Assembly: GCA_039720395.1 (NCBI GenBank) | Contig: CM077820.1 | Location: 9,151,338 to 9,215,337 of the forward strand | From: Liquidambar formosana | Lineage: Eukaryota; Streptophyta; Magnoliopsida; Saxifragales; Altingiaceae | DNA length: 64,000 nucleotides | Direction of reading: 5' to 3' | In this document: positions 36,990 to 48,560 of the stretch, piece after piece | How the letters are laid out: each line of letters starts with the position of its first letter | Numbering within the stretch: position 1 is the first letter of the stretch | Translations under genes and position numbers: made by a program | Notes under the pieces: generated by a model | Told to the model about the DNA's origin: nothing | Databases searched by the model: none | What the model saw: only the letters and a program-made list of their open reading frames with translations

Positions 36990-39900
36990 TCACTTCGCCT
37001 TTTTTATGAGAGTTGTCGTCCTGAACTCGGCATCATCCTTGATAAAGCTCCACCAGAGGTACGTGAGAGGAATAGTTGTGGCATGCCAAAGGGCATGAGC
37101 ATCCACAAATCCCTGGTAGGGGGGGAAGTCATATATCTCCAAGAGCATCGCAAGACCACCTCCAACAACCACCACCCACAACTTCCAGCGTGATGGATGG
37201 TGAGTGACACCAGCCCAAACGGCCCACAACAGAAGCTGAGCTGCACCCATGGCCATACACACTTTCATGTTCAAACCTGCAAAATTGTTAACTGGTGTCA
37301 AATCATGGTCCTAAAAACAGGAGATAAGTCATTTACACAACAAGATTAAGCAGAGTTGGGTTCTCAGGTTGACACAGTTTTATTTTTAGCATGCCCTTGC
37401 TTCTGCTATAGATATGTACTTTAAGCAGCACTCTGCTTAATAGATTTATCTATTAACTAATTTCTTTATGGATATGTAAGCGGTTATCATATGATCAAAC
37501 TAACAGCAATCATATTACTACATTCACATCTTTCAAACCTCTTAAATGTATTTAGACTTCAAACTCTGTTTTGAGAAATAAAGCATACACCAAACCAACA
37601 GTTAGTTTTTTCATCATCATCACTCACTCGTTATGTGCCACAATTCACATAAATTTGAGTGAACGAAAGCTGAGGTCTTCTTTTTCTCATTATCCTAACA
37701 AAAACATTTAGCACATTGTGAGAAATTTGCTTTTTCATTATTGTTATGTACATAAATCCAGATCCAATATGCATTAATACCAATTTTAGCCGCATGGGAC
37801 AAACATTCCTAATCTGAATTCCTAATCTGAACTCTTACAGATTTGTTTACACATGGCATTGTTGGTGGAAGTGTGGTTAAACCCAAATAACAGAAGACAA
37901 AAGATAACATGCATTTCACAGTTAACAATAATAATAAATACCAAAATGGAAGACCTAAGAAATTATTTTGACAAGTTTGTCCCTTTTTAAAATCCCATAA
38001 AAAAAGTAATAACAAAACTGAAAAAGGCATATCACTAAAATCATCGAAACAATCACAAGCATGGGGTTTTGGCCTATTCAAATTATTCTGACATGCATCT
38101 TGGAATTCGGAATGTGAAATTACTAATATTTTTTTAGGCTAAGAACAGAATCAAGTGGGCATAATCTTGGGTAAAAGGGATCAATTTTTAAAAAAGGAAA
38201 AAAAATAAAAATTCAAGAGTGTCTTTGTTGACCAAAATTTTACTGCATATACATTTTCCTTTTATGGTTCATAAAATCAAAGTATGCTTAATTCAAAGGT
38301 AATCCAGCTATGCTCCAAAGCAGTTATATTGTAAGTTTCAAATAATGATATTATGATAAATTATCACTCATTGCTCAAGAAGAGGACACTACTTGAGAAG
38401 CGGCATACCATAGTCAAGTTTATAGAAGTTCAGATACATGATATGGGTTGTCACAAATGCAACCAGTGGTGCTGCTACCATGACCCTGGAAGCCTCATCT
38501 CTCACATCAAAAGTTCGTAGTATGGCCAGTATAAGGGTAAAACCAAGTAATGCCACCGCAGATGAGTAGTCTAGCTTCTCTGTCAGATCCACATCTCTGC
38601 AAATAATTAAATTAGAAATACCAAGAGAATTAGAAAGGAAACATTGCAATAAAAGTAAAAAAAGAAACCAAACAAGTGAATTTGGCTTATTCCTAATTTT
38701 AAGTTTTAAGAAAGATATTTTAGGCTTAGTTTACTTCATCCTTGGCAACTAAAGGCATGATTGGCACTTCTACTGCAATCAAAATTTGTGCATGTTGACC
38801 TGCACCGTGGAGTCAATCAGCAATTTAACCTTTTTTTTAAAGAACAAACCAGTACACAATAAGGCAGAAAAATCTCTCTACTCGAAATATCTTTCCTCTT
38901 ATTATTATTAAAGAGCGCTGAAAAGGGCATAAACATGTGGAGTGACTAATAACTTGGATCCCAAATGGAATTAAAGACATAGAGGGAACTATAAATGTTT
39001 TCCCACATTCCTCACTTTTACACATATTTATAGATCCTAGAGTAGTTTCATTTCACTTGCATGTCAGTACATTGATTCTTACAGCAGCAGTGATTTAGGA
39101 AGAATGCTTGAGCCTGTTTCCAGAGCTGCTCTAAGTATAGTATTACAGATATAAACAGCGCTGGTATAAAAGGAAAGTGGGAGGGGCTCAGGACTGCTTA
39201 CCGACTGTGAAAAACAGCACTCCAGAACCAGGAGTTCATTGACAAAATCCCATAGATATGCCACAAGCCAGTGTATTCATAGTATGTCTTCCTGTTTGGC
39301 CTCAAATGCAATTTGTAGTATACAAGGATAAAAAAGGATAGCCAACCATGAAATTGCATGGCAAGATTGAGTGCAGAGAGAGCCACAGAAACAGGTTCCT
39401 AAGAACATGAATTAACATAAATTCATGAGAGGTAATAAGCAATCAAAAAGCAGCACACACAAAACATAGAGAAACTAGTGCTCAGGTGAACAAGTAAAAA
39501 CCTGGATCCCATAAACACGACGGAATGGCCATTTCCCATGATACTTGACAGGCATGTGGCCAAGTTGCTTTCGTTCTTCCTCCCTAACAAGCATACATTG
39601 GTATCGACATTCACTGCGGCAGTCCCATTGTTTCCATTGCTGATAGAGTGGCTCTTGCAGATACCATGGACCATCAATGGATTTGCCATCAGAAGAGAAT
39701 TTACAGTGTTGGAAGCATTTGAGCCCCACACACCCAGTCTTCTCACACTGCTCAACGCAAGCCCTGGAAAACAAAAAAATTGCATGCATCAAAAAGCATA
39801 AAAATTAAAATTTTAAAAAGCCGCCAAAAGACTAAAAACACTTGAATTCACAAATTATCTGGATGTAATATAGCATTATAGAACGTTAAGGAAATCGCAG

Positions 39901-41956
39901 GTCTAGTCAAACTGCCAACCGACACTTCCTGGGAAGATTACACTATTTTCCCTTCTTATGAAAAGGCTGTGAAAAACTTTATTCTGTAGCCAAGATTTAT
40001 TTTTGTAAAACTTCACAACTTGAATTTGAAAAAATCCCTGTTCATCCCTTTCTACCTGACTACTTCTGATCTTGAGTTATTATGAATAAAACACTTCCCT
40101 TTAATTGTCATTCTCTTTACAAAGCACAACTTGGACAACATCCCGTTTAAGCGTAATGACTTGCTGGTATTCAAATAAATAATAATAGTAATAATTAAAC
40201 AAATAGGATGCTCTAATATCTTCTTCGGTAAATAATTTTTTTAGTCAAGAATGTCTAAAATACACACAATAAAGGCAAATTTCATCTCTGAGTCCCAAAC
40301 GTAATCTGGATGCAGCAAATCCTTCAATTATAGTTGATAAAAAATGTAGATAGAAGCTGTAGCACCAGGATTGATGACACCCAACTTCTGTATTCTTCTT
40401 CCATTTTTCTCTACAAGACTCGAAATTCCTATGTACAATTTCTAGCAAATAAATACTCATTTTATATCAACTGCTTTTGTGGAGACTTAGACCGCAAGGT
40501 TAAAAGCAATACAGAAATTGCTAAGGGCCCATTTGGAAAGCTTCTACTTCTTGTTTTTTACTTTTAAAAGTAAAGAAATGAAAAAAAAAAAATTATAGGT
40601 TTTTTATAGTGCAAAATTTTGCTTGTTACTATTAAAAGTTGAGGTAGCAAGAATTTCTTACTACCTCAACTTTTAAAAGTAACTTCCAAAATCTTTCACA
40701 CTCAAATATTTCTCTTTTTTTTTTTTTTTTTTTTTAACTTTTGAAAGTAAAAAACAGGAAGTAGAAGCTCATCCTAACGGGCCCTTAGCAATTTTATTTT
40801 CCTATGGCAAACAGGCAAATCATTGGATTTCAGAATCCAGATTGCTCCTCCGGAATCTCCGCCACCCATTGAATACCACACTCAAGTTTCTCTCGCTTTG
40901 GAGCATTTAAGCAAGTTTCAACGTCGAAAATAATTAATGATTAGTCAAGACATAACCACCCCAAACAAAACAATAGCTTCAAATCTCCTTTCTCATCATG
41001 AAAAAACTAAAACAAAGAAAGCAAAAGGGAGATGATGAATAGGCTTTCTCATCGTGAAAAAACTAAAACAAAGAAAGCAACATGTATATATATATAGATA
41101 CACACTTTTTTTTTAATTTGATTTTCTGTGGTAACGTGTTTTTTATGACTCATTCAACCCACCTTTTACCCCTGCACCAAGCCAGGCGTATATGTATATA
41201 TACACACGCAAATAGAGTATCAAAATTAACATATACACACATGTATAGAACATCAAGTTTTAAGATGTTTTTATTTTCGGAAGATGAAGAATCCGATCAA
41301 CCAAGTAATAATGTTGCATGTAATCTCAGTCCAGTGGATGTTTTCTGCTCTCTAATTTCCTAATTGATGAAGAATGTAAAATTCAGATATCATTTATTTT
41401 CTTTTCCTCCAACGTTTCAGCAACCAAACAGAACACTTGTTTATCAGAAACCAATATTTCCCTCCAGTATCTAAACCAGTCTTAAATCCCAAACCCAGAA
41501 TTGACTTCATATAAAATAAATAAATTAATTAATTAAAAACAAAAACATTGACATATCAAACTTCAAAGTGAAAAACATATCAAGACAAACATAAACACAA
41601 ATATGTCGTTTCTTTTCTTTTCCTTCAATTCCTCAGCAACCAAACAGAGCACCAATTCATCAGAAATCAGAATTCCCTCTCCAAATCTACACTAGTCTTA
41701 AATCCCAACCCTAGCACTGATAACTCCATCACATAAAATGAAAAATCAACACATTCAACTTCAATGTAACTAACATATCAAAATAAACACAAAGACACGC
41801 ACTTACATAATTTGTCTTCTTCTCTTCCAATTTCTCGGCAACCAAACAGAGCACCAGTTTATCAGAAAACCTAAATTTCCTCCCCAAATCTACACTACTC
41901 TTAAAATCCCCCCAGCTTCGATTACTTCCTAAAAATAAAATAAACATACACACAAA

Positions 41957-42002
<46 letters not shown>

Positions 42003-42097
42003 CAGAGAGAGAGAGAAATTGCTTGTAAATCAGATTAGCATGACCAGCACTGGCTTCAAGAACACCAAAGAGACACGAAATAAACAAACATACACAC

Positions 42098-42169
<72 letters not shown>

Positions 42170-42284
42170 ACTGGTAAATCGGATCAGCATCACCAGCACT
42201 GGCGTCAAGAACACCAACGAGACACGAAAGAGCAGCGAACAACACAATCCAACGAAGCAAAGCCATCCGAATCGTCGGAAGCAT
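36990..42284 (-). CDS. PGAP3/Per1-like GPI-anchor lipid remodelling protein
   Basis: Five coding exons: 42172-42284, 39502-39763, 39202-39398, 38409-38596, 36990-37276. They total 1,047 nt, 348 aa, with all junctions in frame. Family members remove a fatty acid from GPI anchors in the ER/Golgi. Visible: an N-terminal signal peptide (ALLRWIVLFAALSCLVGVLDASA); a Cys-rich lumenal part, CVEQCEKTGCVGLKCFQHC (about 40-58) and DGPWYLQEPLY; then about seven membrane segments. Conserved CREST-type positions are AVFHSRD (His189) and DAHALWH (His314, His318). The C-terminus KKAK fits a KKXX ER-retrieval signal. The start has two in-frame ATGs six codons apart; I use the first, with a stop codon seven codons upstream. 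Intron 1 is 2.4 kb and full of repeats. Plant homologues are of similar length. Activity is inferred from the family. Confidence 0.95.
37277..38408. other. PGAP3-like intron 4
   Basis: A 1.1-kb AT-rich intron. I see no transposon or nested gene. Confidence 0.6.
40515..40794. mobile_element. hAT-like MITE in PGAP3-like intron 1
   Basis: About 280 bp with inverted ends. AAATTGCTAAGGGCCC on the left mirrors GGGCCCTTAGCAATTT on the right, and the similarity continues through GCTTCTACTTC and TTTTTTACTTT. The centre is a second palindrome, TTAAAAGTTGAGGTAG against CTACCTCAACTTTTAA (about 40632-40676). It contains an A-run and a T-run of similar length in opposite arms. No direct target duplication is obvious because the flanks are part of the inverted repeat. 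Class is inferred from the GGGCCCATTTGG-type end. Confidence 0.75.
40990..41985. repeat. Diverged tandem repeats in PGAP3-like intron 1
   Basis: First, a 50-60 bp direct repeat containing AAAAAACTAAAACAAAGAAA (about 41000 and 41058). Second, three diverged units of about 200 bp (about 41397-41600, 41608-41800 and 41806-41975). Each has CAGCAACCAAACAGARCAC or CGGCAACCAAACAGAGCAC, then TTATCAGAAA or TTCATCAGAAA, CTCCAAATCTACACTA-like words and an AAACAYAMACACAAA end. The last unit runs into a CA microsatellite (41948-41990). Confidence 0.8.
41948..42168. repeat. CA/TA/GA compound microsatellites in PGAP3-like intron 1
   Basis: (CA)n at about 41948-41990 is followed by TA then GA. After the exon-1-like copy, (TA)n at about 42102-42128 is followed by (GA)n to about 42166, ending within five bases of the exon-1 splice donor. 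Confidence 0.9.
42017..42080 (-). pseudogene. Duplicated 3' end of PGAP3-like exon 1, inside intron 1
   Basis: On the minus strand this reads as a near copy of the exon-1 end and donor (42167-42230): CGTGTCTCTTTGGTGTTCTT against CGTGTCTCGTTGGTGTTCTT, then CCAGTGCTGGTCATGCTAAT against CCAGTGCTGGTGATGCTGAT. The splice donor CCA|GTAATT has become CAAGCAATT, so it probably does not splice. Each copy is flanked by the same GA/TA microsatellite context, with an offset of about 150 bp. Confidence 0.85.
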
Positions 42285-42760
42285 GGAAAGAAAAAAGAAG
42301 GATTAAAAAGTCAAAACAGAAAGGTGCTTGTTTTTTTTTATCTTCCAGATTTCTACAGAATCAACCGGATGTTGATGAAGAAGGTTCGAGAAAAGCCGTG
42401 ATGATTGATGCATCTTGAAGACGTCGAATCGGCCATAATCAAACCTTTCAAAAGAGAAACACGCTTTGGATTCGAACGATAGCAGACGTGAAAGCGACGA
42501 AGGAGACAGAGAGAGAGAGAGAGAGAGAGAGTGTGTGTGTGTGTGTGTGTGTGTGTAGTGCCGTGGTGAATGAAGATGAAGACTGGACAGCGGCGGGGGG
42601 GGGGGGGTGTGGGGGAGGGGGGAGAGAGTAGAGAATCTCGTGAACCGTGGGAGGAGGGAGAGAGAGGGGTCGATGAAGAATCAGTGGGCATTTCACGAGG
42701 TGACACGTGGATCAGCTGACGTGTCATGTGAGTTTACGGTAATGACCCTGGGGTTCTCGT
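42285..42760 (-). promoter_or_regulatory. PGAP3-like 5' UTR and promoter
   Basis: It contains GA/GT microsatellites (about 42509-42556), a G-run (about 42595-42607) and an ABRE/G-box pair in mirror arrangement: GACACGT (42702-42708) and ACGTGTC (42719-42725), separated by GGATCAGCTG. No strong TATA box is visible, which is common in housekeeping plant genes. The transcription start is unknown. Confidence 0.5.
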
Positions 42761-43984
42761 GTTATGGCTGAGTTCATGTGGCGATCGATGTGTGGTGGGG
42801 GCACGCCATGAGTGTACGGGGTGTACCGTAATGACCCCACCGCGAGCTCACCATTGGTTATTGACTTTCCATTCGAGAGTTCCGTAATATCCATGGATGA
42901 TTGGTTCCAGAATTTTCCCTACGTTTTTTTTTTTTTCTTTTTAATATATGTTCTAAATTTTATTTCCGCCAACAGGCTATTTAAATTTTGTGCACAGTGG
43001 TCACTATTGGTCTGTTTCGTGAAGTAATAATTAACGGATGCATCCGAGCATAATTGAAGACAGAAATAAGAGAGAAATTAAATGCTAGATTTGTAATTAA
43101 ATTTATTAACTCCTTTATATCAATGATAAATTAGTAATTATCAATAATTAATAATATATAAAAATAATAATCTATTTGCTTTGAATTTAAAAATAATAAT
43201 AATAATAATAATGCGTGCCACATTAAAATGGATATAGTTTGACTCACATAATTATGTAATAATCATTCTTTACTTCTAAGTGAGAAAAATGAGGCTGGGA
43301 TCACTTGGGGAGTCCACTATTCTTCATTTTTGTTGCCTTTACAAAAAGTACCAGACACTAGACAACCTTTAACAAAATCGAGTTTTAACCTAAACACTTC
43401 CCGATTCTTTTTGTAACCCCACTCCTTGGTTGGAGAGGATTGCCTATCCCCACCAAATCCCTCCATATGTGAAAGTAAATATAAATTGTTTAATAACACG
43501 AACATAATAAAATCAATTTTCAAGTATATTAATCGGGAAAAAATATATATATAACCATGATTTGTTTAATAAGGGGTAGCATAAGAGCAATAGAGAGTTA
43601 GCAAGGCCGTCACATAATGAGGATTAAGATCTTCCAAATGAAATATAATATTAAATTCAAATTCAAATACAAATAAAAATATACCTTCACCATAAATGAC
43701 GCAGGAGATGTGAAATTTGTGAAGATGTAATTTAAAAGACGGTAATCGACTATTAAACCTAATTCCATCAATATCATATTTGACGTTTTTTATATAATTA
43801 TGTTCTCCAGCCTGTCAAATGTAGGCCATGAGGCCTTTTCAGGACCAAATTGGTAGGGGTAGGGTTTTACTCGACTAGTAACCTTACATGTACCTGAAAA
43901 CTTAATAGAGGTTAATCATATGAAGAAGAGTCAAAGGTGGGAGGAATCCAAAGAATGGGCATTTTGAGAGATGCTATAAAACAA

Positions 43985-44080
43985 TGCGGCAATGGCCTTG
44001 TGGTGGCACTTCCCCTCCCCCCACCATACGGGGAAGGTTCTAGGTTAAGTCTTGGTATACATACATATATATTGATATAT
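43985..44080 (+). mobile_element. Possible SINE fragment
   Basis: The A-box-like AATGGCCTTGTGGTGGCA and the B-box-like GGTTCTAGGTTAAGTC are separated by about 35 bases. No tail or target duplication is visible. Confidence 0.4.
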
Positions 44081-45206
44081 TAAATTTCTTATCCATGTTA
44101 CAGATAAATAAATAAAAGAAGAAAAGACTTGCTTTGAATAAGTACTTTTTAATAAGTAAAAAGAAATTAAAATCAAAATGTTGCTTTTAATTAAAAGAAA
44201 ATAAAACTTGCTTTTAATAGCAAAATTTATAACCCAATTCAACTTCTTGACCTCACAATTTTCTTTAACTATATCTCGTGACAAACTGGTGAGAGGGTGA
44301 TGACTTTTGTCATTTTCTGGCAACTTTCATCGTATTTACTTTTGCCTTTTATTAGGAAAAGTAAAAGTAAAAATCGATTTTACCAAACATACTAAGCATT
44401 GAAGCAAAAAAGGATTTTTCCTATTTATAAAGAAAACCTTTTAAAAAATGCCACCAAACAGTGCCAATGCATTTTACTAATTAAAATCTCAACAACTGGG
44501 GACTCATGTTTGAAAATCTCCACGGAATTTTCTTTCTCAAAAATAAAGGTTGTCGAAGGGGGGAAAAGAAACTAGCATAGATTAAAATTTCTAAGTAACC
44601 TTAGTTATGTACTAATTATTCTTTATAATGAGCTAAACCTTTGCCAATCCAAAACGACCACCGTACCCTCGTTTGCTATAAAGTTAATTTTATTTATTTC
44701 AACTGTTTTAAGTGCAATGATGAACATTTAAATACGTGTTTTGTATTCTTAATGGTTAGGTAATATTTTTGCTAATAATTTTTTATAACACAGCTGGTGT
44801 TGCAAGGCATATGCAACCACTGAATTTTTCAAAATTTTAAAATTCAGTTTTATTGAGATGTCATTCACAGATGGTTGTGCATTCTTACACTTTCAAAAAA
44901 AAAAACAAAAAAAGGTTGGTAACAGTATTATTATCTCATCGGTGCTTATTTTATTTATATTCCTTTATTTATAATATAAAGTTTTTCTAATATGTTTCAA
45001 CAAAATTAAGTATATCTGTGATGAGGATATTTAGATGAACAAGTCAAGGTACAATAAAATATAGCATGTATGAAGGAGGTGAATGTGTGAGAACATCACT
45101 TAAGTCCAAAAGTTTTAAACTATTAGTGCGACGGGTCGACCACCAAGACCTTTTAGAGACTAAAGCTCTAATATTATGTTAGAACACCATTTATTCTCAA
45201 AATCTT

Positions 45207-45445
45207 AGGGGTATTTGGCAAACCCTTAAACCCAGTTAACAAAGGATAAACTTGCCTGGAGTGTAGGCTTTCAGTGTTTGGTAAATTTTGTATTTTATCG
45301 GAGGAGGTTCACATCAAGTCATAGAAAGTGCCAAAAGCATTCAAAACTTAAATCAACTAAAAGCTAATATGTAGTAAAACTATATATTAAAATGCAAGTG
45401 GGCCTTGACCTGAACCATTTTGGGGGATTCCCAAACAGCCCCTTA
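45207..45445. mobile_element. Possible hAT-like MITE
   Basis: The left end TTAGGGGTATTTGGCAAACC and the inverted right end TTAAGGGGCTGTTTGGGAAT share an AGGGGYnnTTTGG-type terminus seen in plant hAT elements. It is about 240 bp and without an ORF. The target duplication is not clear. Confidence 0.5.
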
Positions 45446-45995
45446 AGTTGTCAAGAAATGGGTCAACAATATTTTAAAATCTTAATTGTTGCTTCATTAA
45501 CATAAGAGCAGTAGAGCTTGCAGAGTCACAGCAGAATGAGGATCAGATTCTTCTAAATGAAAAATCTCATTGAGTTTATTAAAATTCAAATACAATACCA
45601 ATCAAAATAAATGCTCTATCACATCAACTTCTTTTGTCCCAAATGACGCAGAACACGTGAAAGGTGTGAGAATGTAATTTAAAAGAGTGTGATTAGACTA
45701 TTAATTTTGATTAGGTTTCACATACAAAATTCAATTGAGAAGTTTCACTTGATTTATTAATCACTCCTCAATTTGACTTTGACATATTGTCTCCTAATTG
45801 ACTGAGATTATATTTTTAAAGTTAAATTCTATGATTAGGACCAATTCAATATGATAAATATATACAACAATGACACCATATGTGTCTTGAATTATATGCC
45901 ATAAGCCCAAAAAAAAAAAAAAAAAAAAAAGAAAAAAAAGAAGAGGGAGATCTCTTCATAACTGGACCTTTAAATGGGGACATTTTCAAAAGCTC

Positions 45996-46154
45996 ATGCT
46001 GGGATTCCCAATGGAGTACATCACCTGCGCAAGATTTTGCACTATGATCAATGGAAGCCTTGAGTGGTTCTTTCTCGGAGCTAGAGGCCTGAGGCAGGAG
46101 GATCCCATCTCTCCATACTTATTTGTTACTGTCATATATGGAGTAGTTAACTAG
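45996..46154 (+). pseudogene. LINE reverse transcriptase fragment (GLRQ-DP motif)
   Basis: The frame reads GFPMEYITCARFCTMING, then a GARGLRQEDPISPYLF segment, the hallmark of non-LTR retrotransposon reverse transcriptases (usual form GLRQGDPLSPYLF). The frame ends at a stop at 46152-46154. The next expected RT block, HLxFADD, appears only about 580 bases later as THLCFVNDVFIFSRVD (about 46738-46785). The intervening DNA is LTR-like and A-rich, so the relic has been split. It is a dead element. Confidence 0.8.
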
Positions 46155-46724
46155 AAGCCTCAAGAGTAGTTAACTAGAAGTCCTTGAGTGAAAATTTTCA
46201 ACTTTTACCCCCAAGTACAAAGAACTTGATGTAGATCATGAGCAAATTGCACTTAAGTTCATGAGGACCTAAAGCAACAGAAGAAGCATGCAAAGGCTTA
46301 CGCACATTAGACAAATCTAGTTAGTATCATAACTAGATTTATAAAAGCGTCGAAGAAAAAAGTTGCAGCAGAAAAAAAAAAAAAAAAAAAAAGTCGCACC
46401 AAAAAGGAAAAAAAAAAAGTTGCAGCAGAGGGCAAATCAAGTTATTTTCATAACTTGTTTTGCTTATTCCTTTCCTATTTTATGTTTTCCTAGGTTTAGT
46501 ATAATTTGTTCTACTAGAATTAGGATTTCCTATTTCATTGCTTTAGTTCTTCATAAATAGGCTTGTAGCCCTATGGGCAAGGGGAGAACTTGATTAATAA
46601 GAATTTCTTTGTTGAGTTTTTACTCTTTTGCTCGTGAATTCGAGTGTGTTACTCTATTACTCGTGGATTCGAATATTTTCTAAGAAGAAGGTGATACCCT
46701 TTTTCTTTATTACGCTTTCTACTA

Positions 46725-46828
46725 CGTCAGAACTCTGTACTCATTTATGCTTTGTTAATGATGTTTTTATCTTTAGTAGAGTGGATATTAACTCGGCTAA
46801 GGTGGTCAAGGGTGATTATTGTAGTTGA
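46725..46828 (+). pseudogene. LINE reverse transcriptase fragment (decayed FADD block)
   Basis: LCTHLCFVNDVFIFSRVD resembles the catalytic HLxFADDxxxF block, with the first catalytic Asp changed (FVND). It is followed by INSAKVVKG. Probably the same element as 45996-46154, interrupted, with a MITE inserted at its right edge. Confidence 0.6.
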
Positions 46829-47199
46829 CGTTGTGTTTGAGTAAGGAATTTGAAAAAAAAACGTTGGATTTTTAAAATGATGGGATCTTCAAAGTTTAGA
46901 ATTTTGTAAGTGGAATTTTTAAAGTCCCTTGTTTGGTCAAACTTTTTAAAAGATGTAAATTTTTAAATGGAATTTTACAACTTTATTTTCTAAAATGTGG
47001 AATTTTCCAGATTCCATCTATCTAGGTGGAATTTATAGACATAATTTGACCCTGGCCCTCAAATCCCAAGTTAAAGTTTTATTGACAATTTTAGATATTC
47101 CGAGTAGAGTTTGCCCAATAAGGAATTTGGTTTTAAAAATTTGACAAATTCCATTTTAAACACAAATTTCATTTGAAAATTCCTTATCCAAACACAGCA
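46829..47199. mobile_element. 371-bp MITE with TGTGTTTG(A/G)-TAAGGAATTT ends
   Basis: The left end GTTGTGTTTGAGTAAGGAAT and the inverted right end GCTGTGTTTGGATAAGGAAT are nearly identical. The flanks TAGTTGA (46822-46828) and TAATTGA (47200-47206) look like a 7-8 bp target duplication with one mismatch, suggesting hAT. Internal GGAATTT words recur in both orientations. Confidence 0.75.
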
Positions 47200-48363
47200 T
47201 AATTGAATTTGCCTAAAACTAACTTCAACAACATGCCTAAGTTATGGGATTATTTACAATAAATTGACGCTCAAATGGAAAGCAAAAATCAAGATGTCAT
47301 TGTTGCTAAGCATGTTTTGAGCTCCTTAAAGTGCTTTTATTTTTCCAAAAAGAAAAAAAAAAATCTCGACTGAATCTCAACAAGACCTTTTCTTTGACTA
47401 TAGTTACCCGAAACAGGTGTGGCGAACTATTCTTGAGAAATTGGGATTCAATAGAGATACGCCGGACTAAGAAGATGAGAAATCATGGGCGATCAATCAG
47501 TATGAAGGATTAAAGCTCATTCGCATGAACACTAGTGAAGCTAGAAATTAAATGCAAATGGGAGTCCCTTCCCATGAACAGTGGGAGAATTATTACAAAT
47601 AGATCTCTCTTCAAAGGAGCACATGGGGGCATTATCCTTGGAGCGGGATTATAAGGTTTCTTTATTTTTAATTTTTTGGACAGACTCTAAAGTATTCGGG
47701 TGTAAGACTCTCAACTCAACTAATCCCCAGTTTCAAGCAAGATCATTGTATATTCCGATTTCAAATAAAACCACCAATATAAATGAAATGCCAGACTTAG
47801 CTGAAGTCATTGCTAGTGCTGCTGAAAAACCCCAAAATAATTTTGATCATGCGCTTTAAGCTGATGAAAGGGGGGATTAAACATACGCCCTTAAGATCGT
47901 CCAGAGATGAATTTAATCGAAATGCATGCAAACAAGCCTAGACACCCTACTCGTTAAACCAAAAAAGGAAAAAAAGAAAAACGGAAATGGGGCTTAAGTT
48001 TGGCTGCTGGACTACATTTAGCTGAAGTCATTGTTGCCACTGATTCAAGCAATGCCAGACATATCCATTTGTACATAGAAACAAACATTGTAGCTGGCCC
48101 ATTTTTTGCCTCTTTTCGATCTGAAGCATAGAGGTTGTAACTTGTAAGCAACAGCTACTATACTGCTTAGCTTTCATTTCATACCATCATCATTTAATTA
48201 CCCAAAATAAATAAAAAGGCCACACGCGTGTGCCTTTCAAGGGGAGTACAACACTCGCATACTCTCGCAACTACGCACCGCATCTTTCCATGCCAAAAAT
48301 TTGGACAAAAAACCATCAAAGAACCATACCTTCCCAATTGTTCTCCCAGTCTCTCACACATCC

Positions 48364-48560
48364 ATGGCCTCTGCAACTCTCCCTCTCCCTCTCCCTCTCC
48401 CTCTCTCTACCACTCTCACTAGCTTCAAAACCACCACCAATCGCAGACTCTCTCCCCTCCACCAACCAAACCCTTTCTCGCCATTTTCACAACCTCCTCT
48501 CCACCTCCGACGAACACGAACCACCACCACCACCACCACCACCACCACCACTATCCCTTA
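48364..48560 (+). repeat. Coding microsatellites in the transit-peptide exon
   Basis: (CTCTCC)n at about 48378-48405 codes for alternating Leu-Pro, and (ACC)n at about 48518-48552 codes for an uninterrupted Thr run (residues 53-63). Both lie in the predicted targeting peptide, where length change is tolerated. Confidence 0.85.

Larger units (their letters stand above)
42761..48363. other. Intergenic region between the PGAP3-like gene and the ABC transporter
   Basis: The two neighbours are divergently transcribed. The region holds a possible SINE (about 43985-44080), an hAT-like element (45207-45445), a LINE reverse-transcriptase relic (45996-46154 and about 46725-46828), LTR-like DNA between the two parts, and a 371-bp MITE (46829-47199). 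From 47200 to 48100 I see short ORFs that I do not recognise, probably decayed transposon DNA. The ABC transporter promoter/5' UTR lies in about 48180-48363. Confidence 0.5.

Noticed and set aside
41948..42168. Short regularly spaced repeats as a CRISPR-like array
   Set aside because: Simple dinucleotide microsatellites in a plant intron; there are no unique spacers.
42353..42727. 124-codon minus-strand frame upstream of the PGAP3-like gene
   Set aside because: Translation of GA/GT microsatellites and G-runs (Thr-His and Leu-Ser repeats); it is promoter and leader sequence.
47331..47859. Short frames upstream of ABCB28 as exons of a gene
   Set aside because: No domain recognised and no splice chain joins them; probably decayed repeat DNA.
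48301..48363. Longer start for ABCB28 at 48301
   Set aside because: That frame begins with TTG, not ATG; 48364 is the first in-frame ATG and gives a typical plastid leader.
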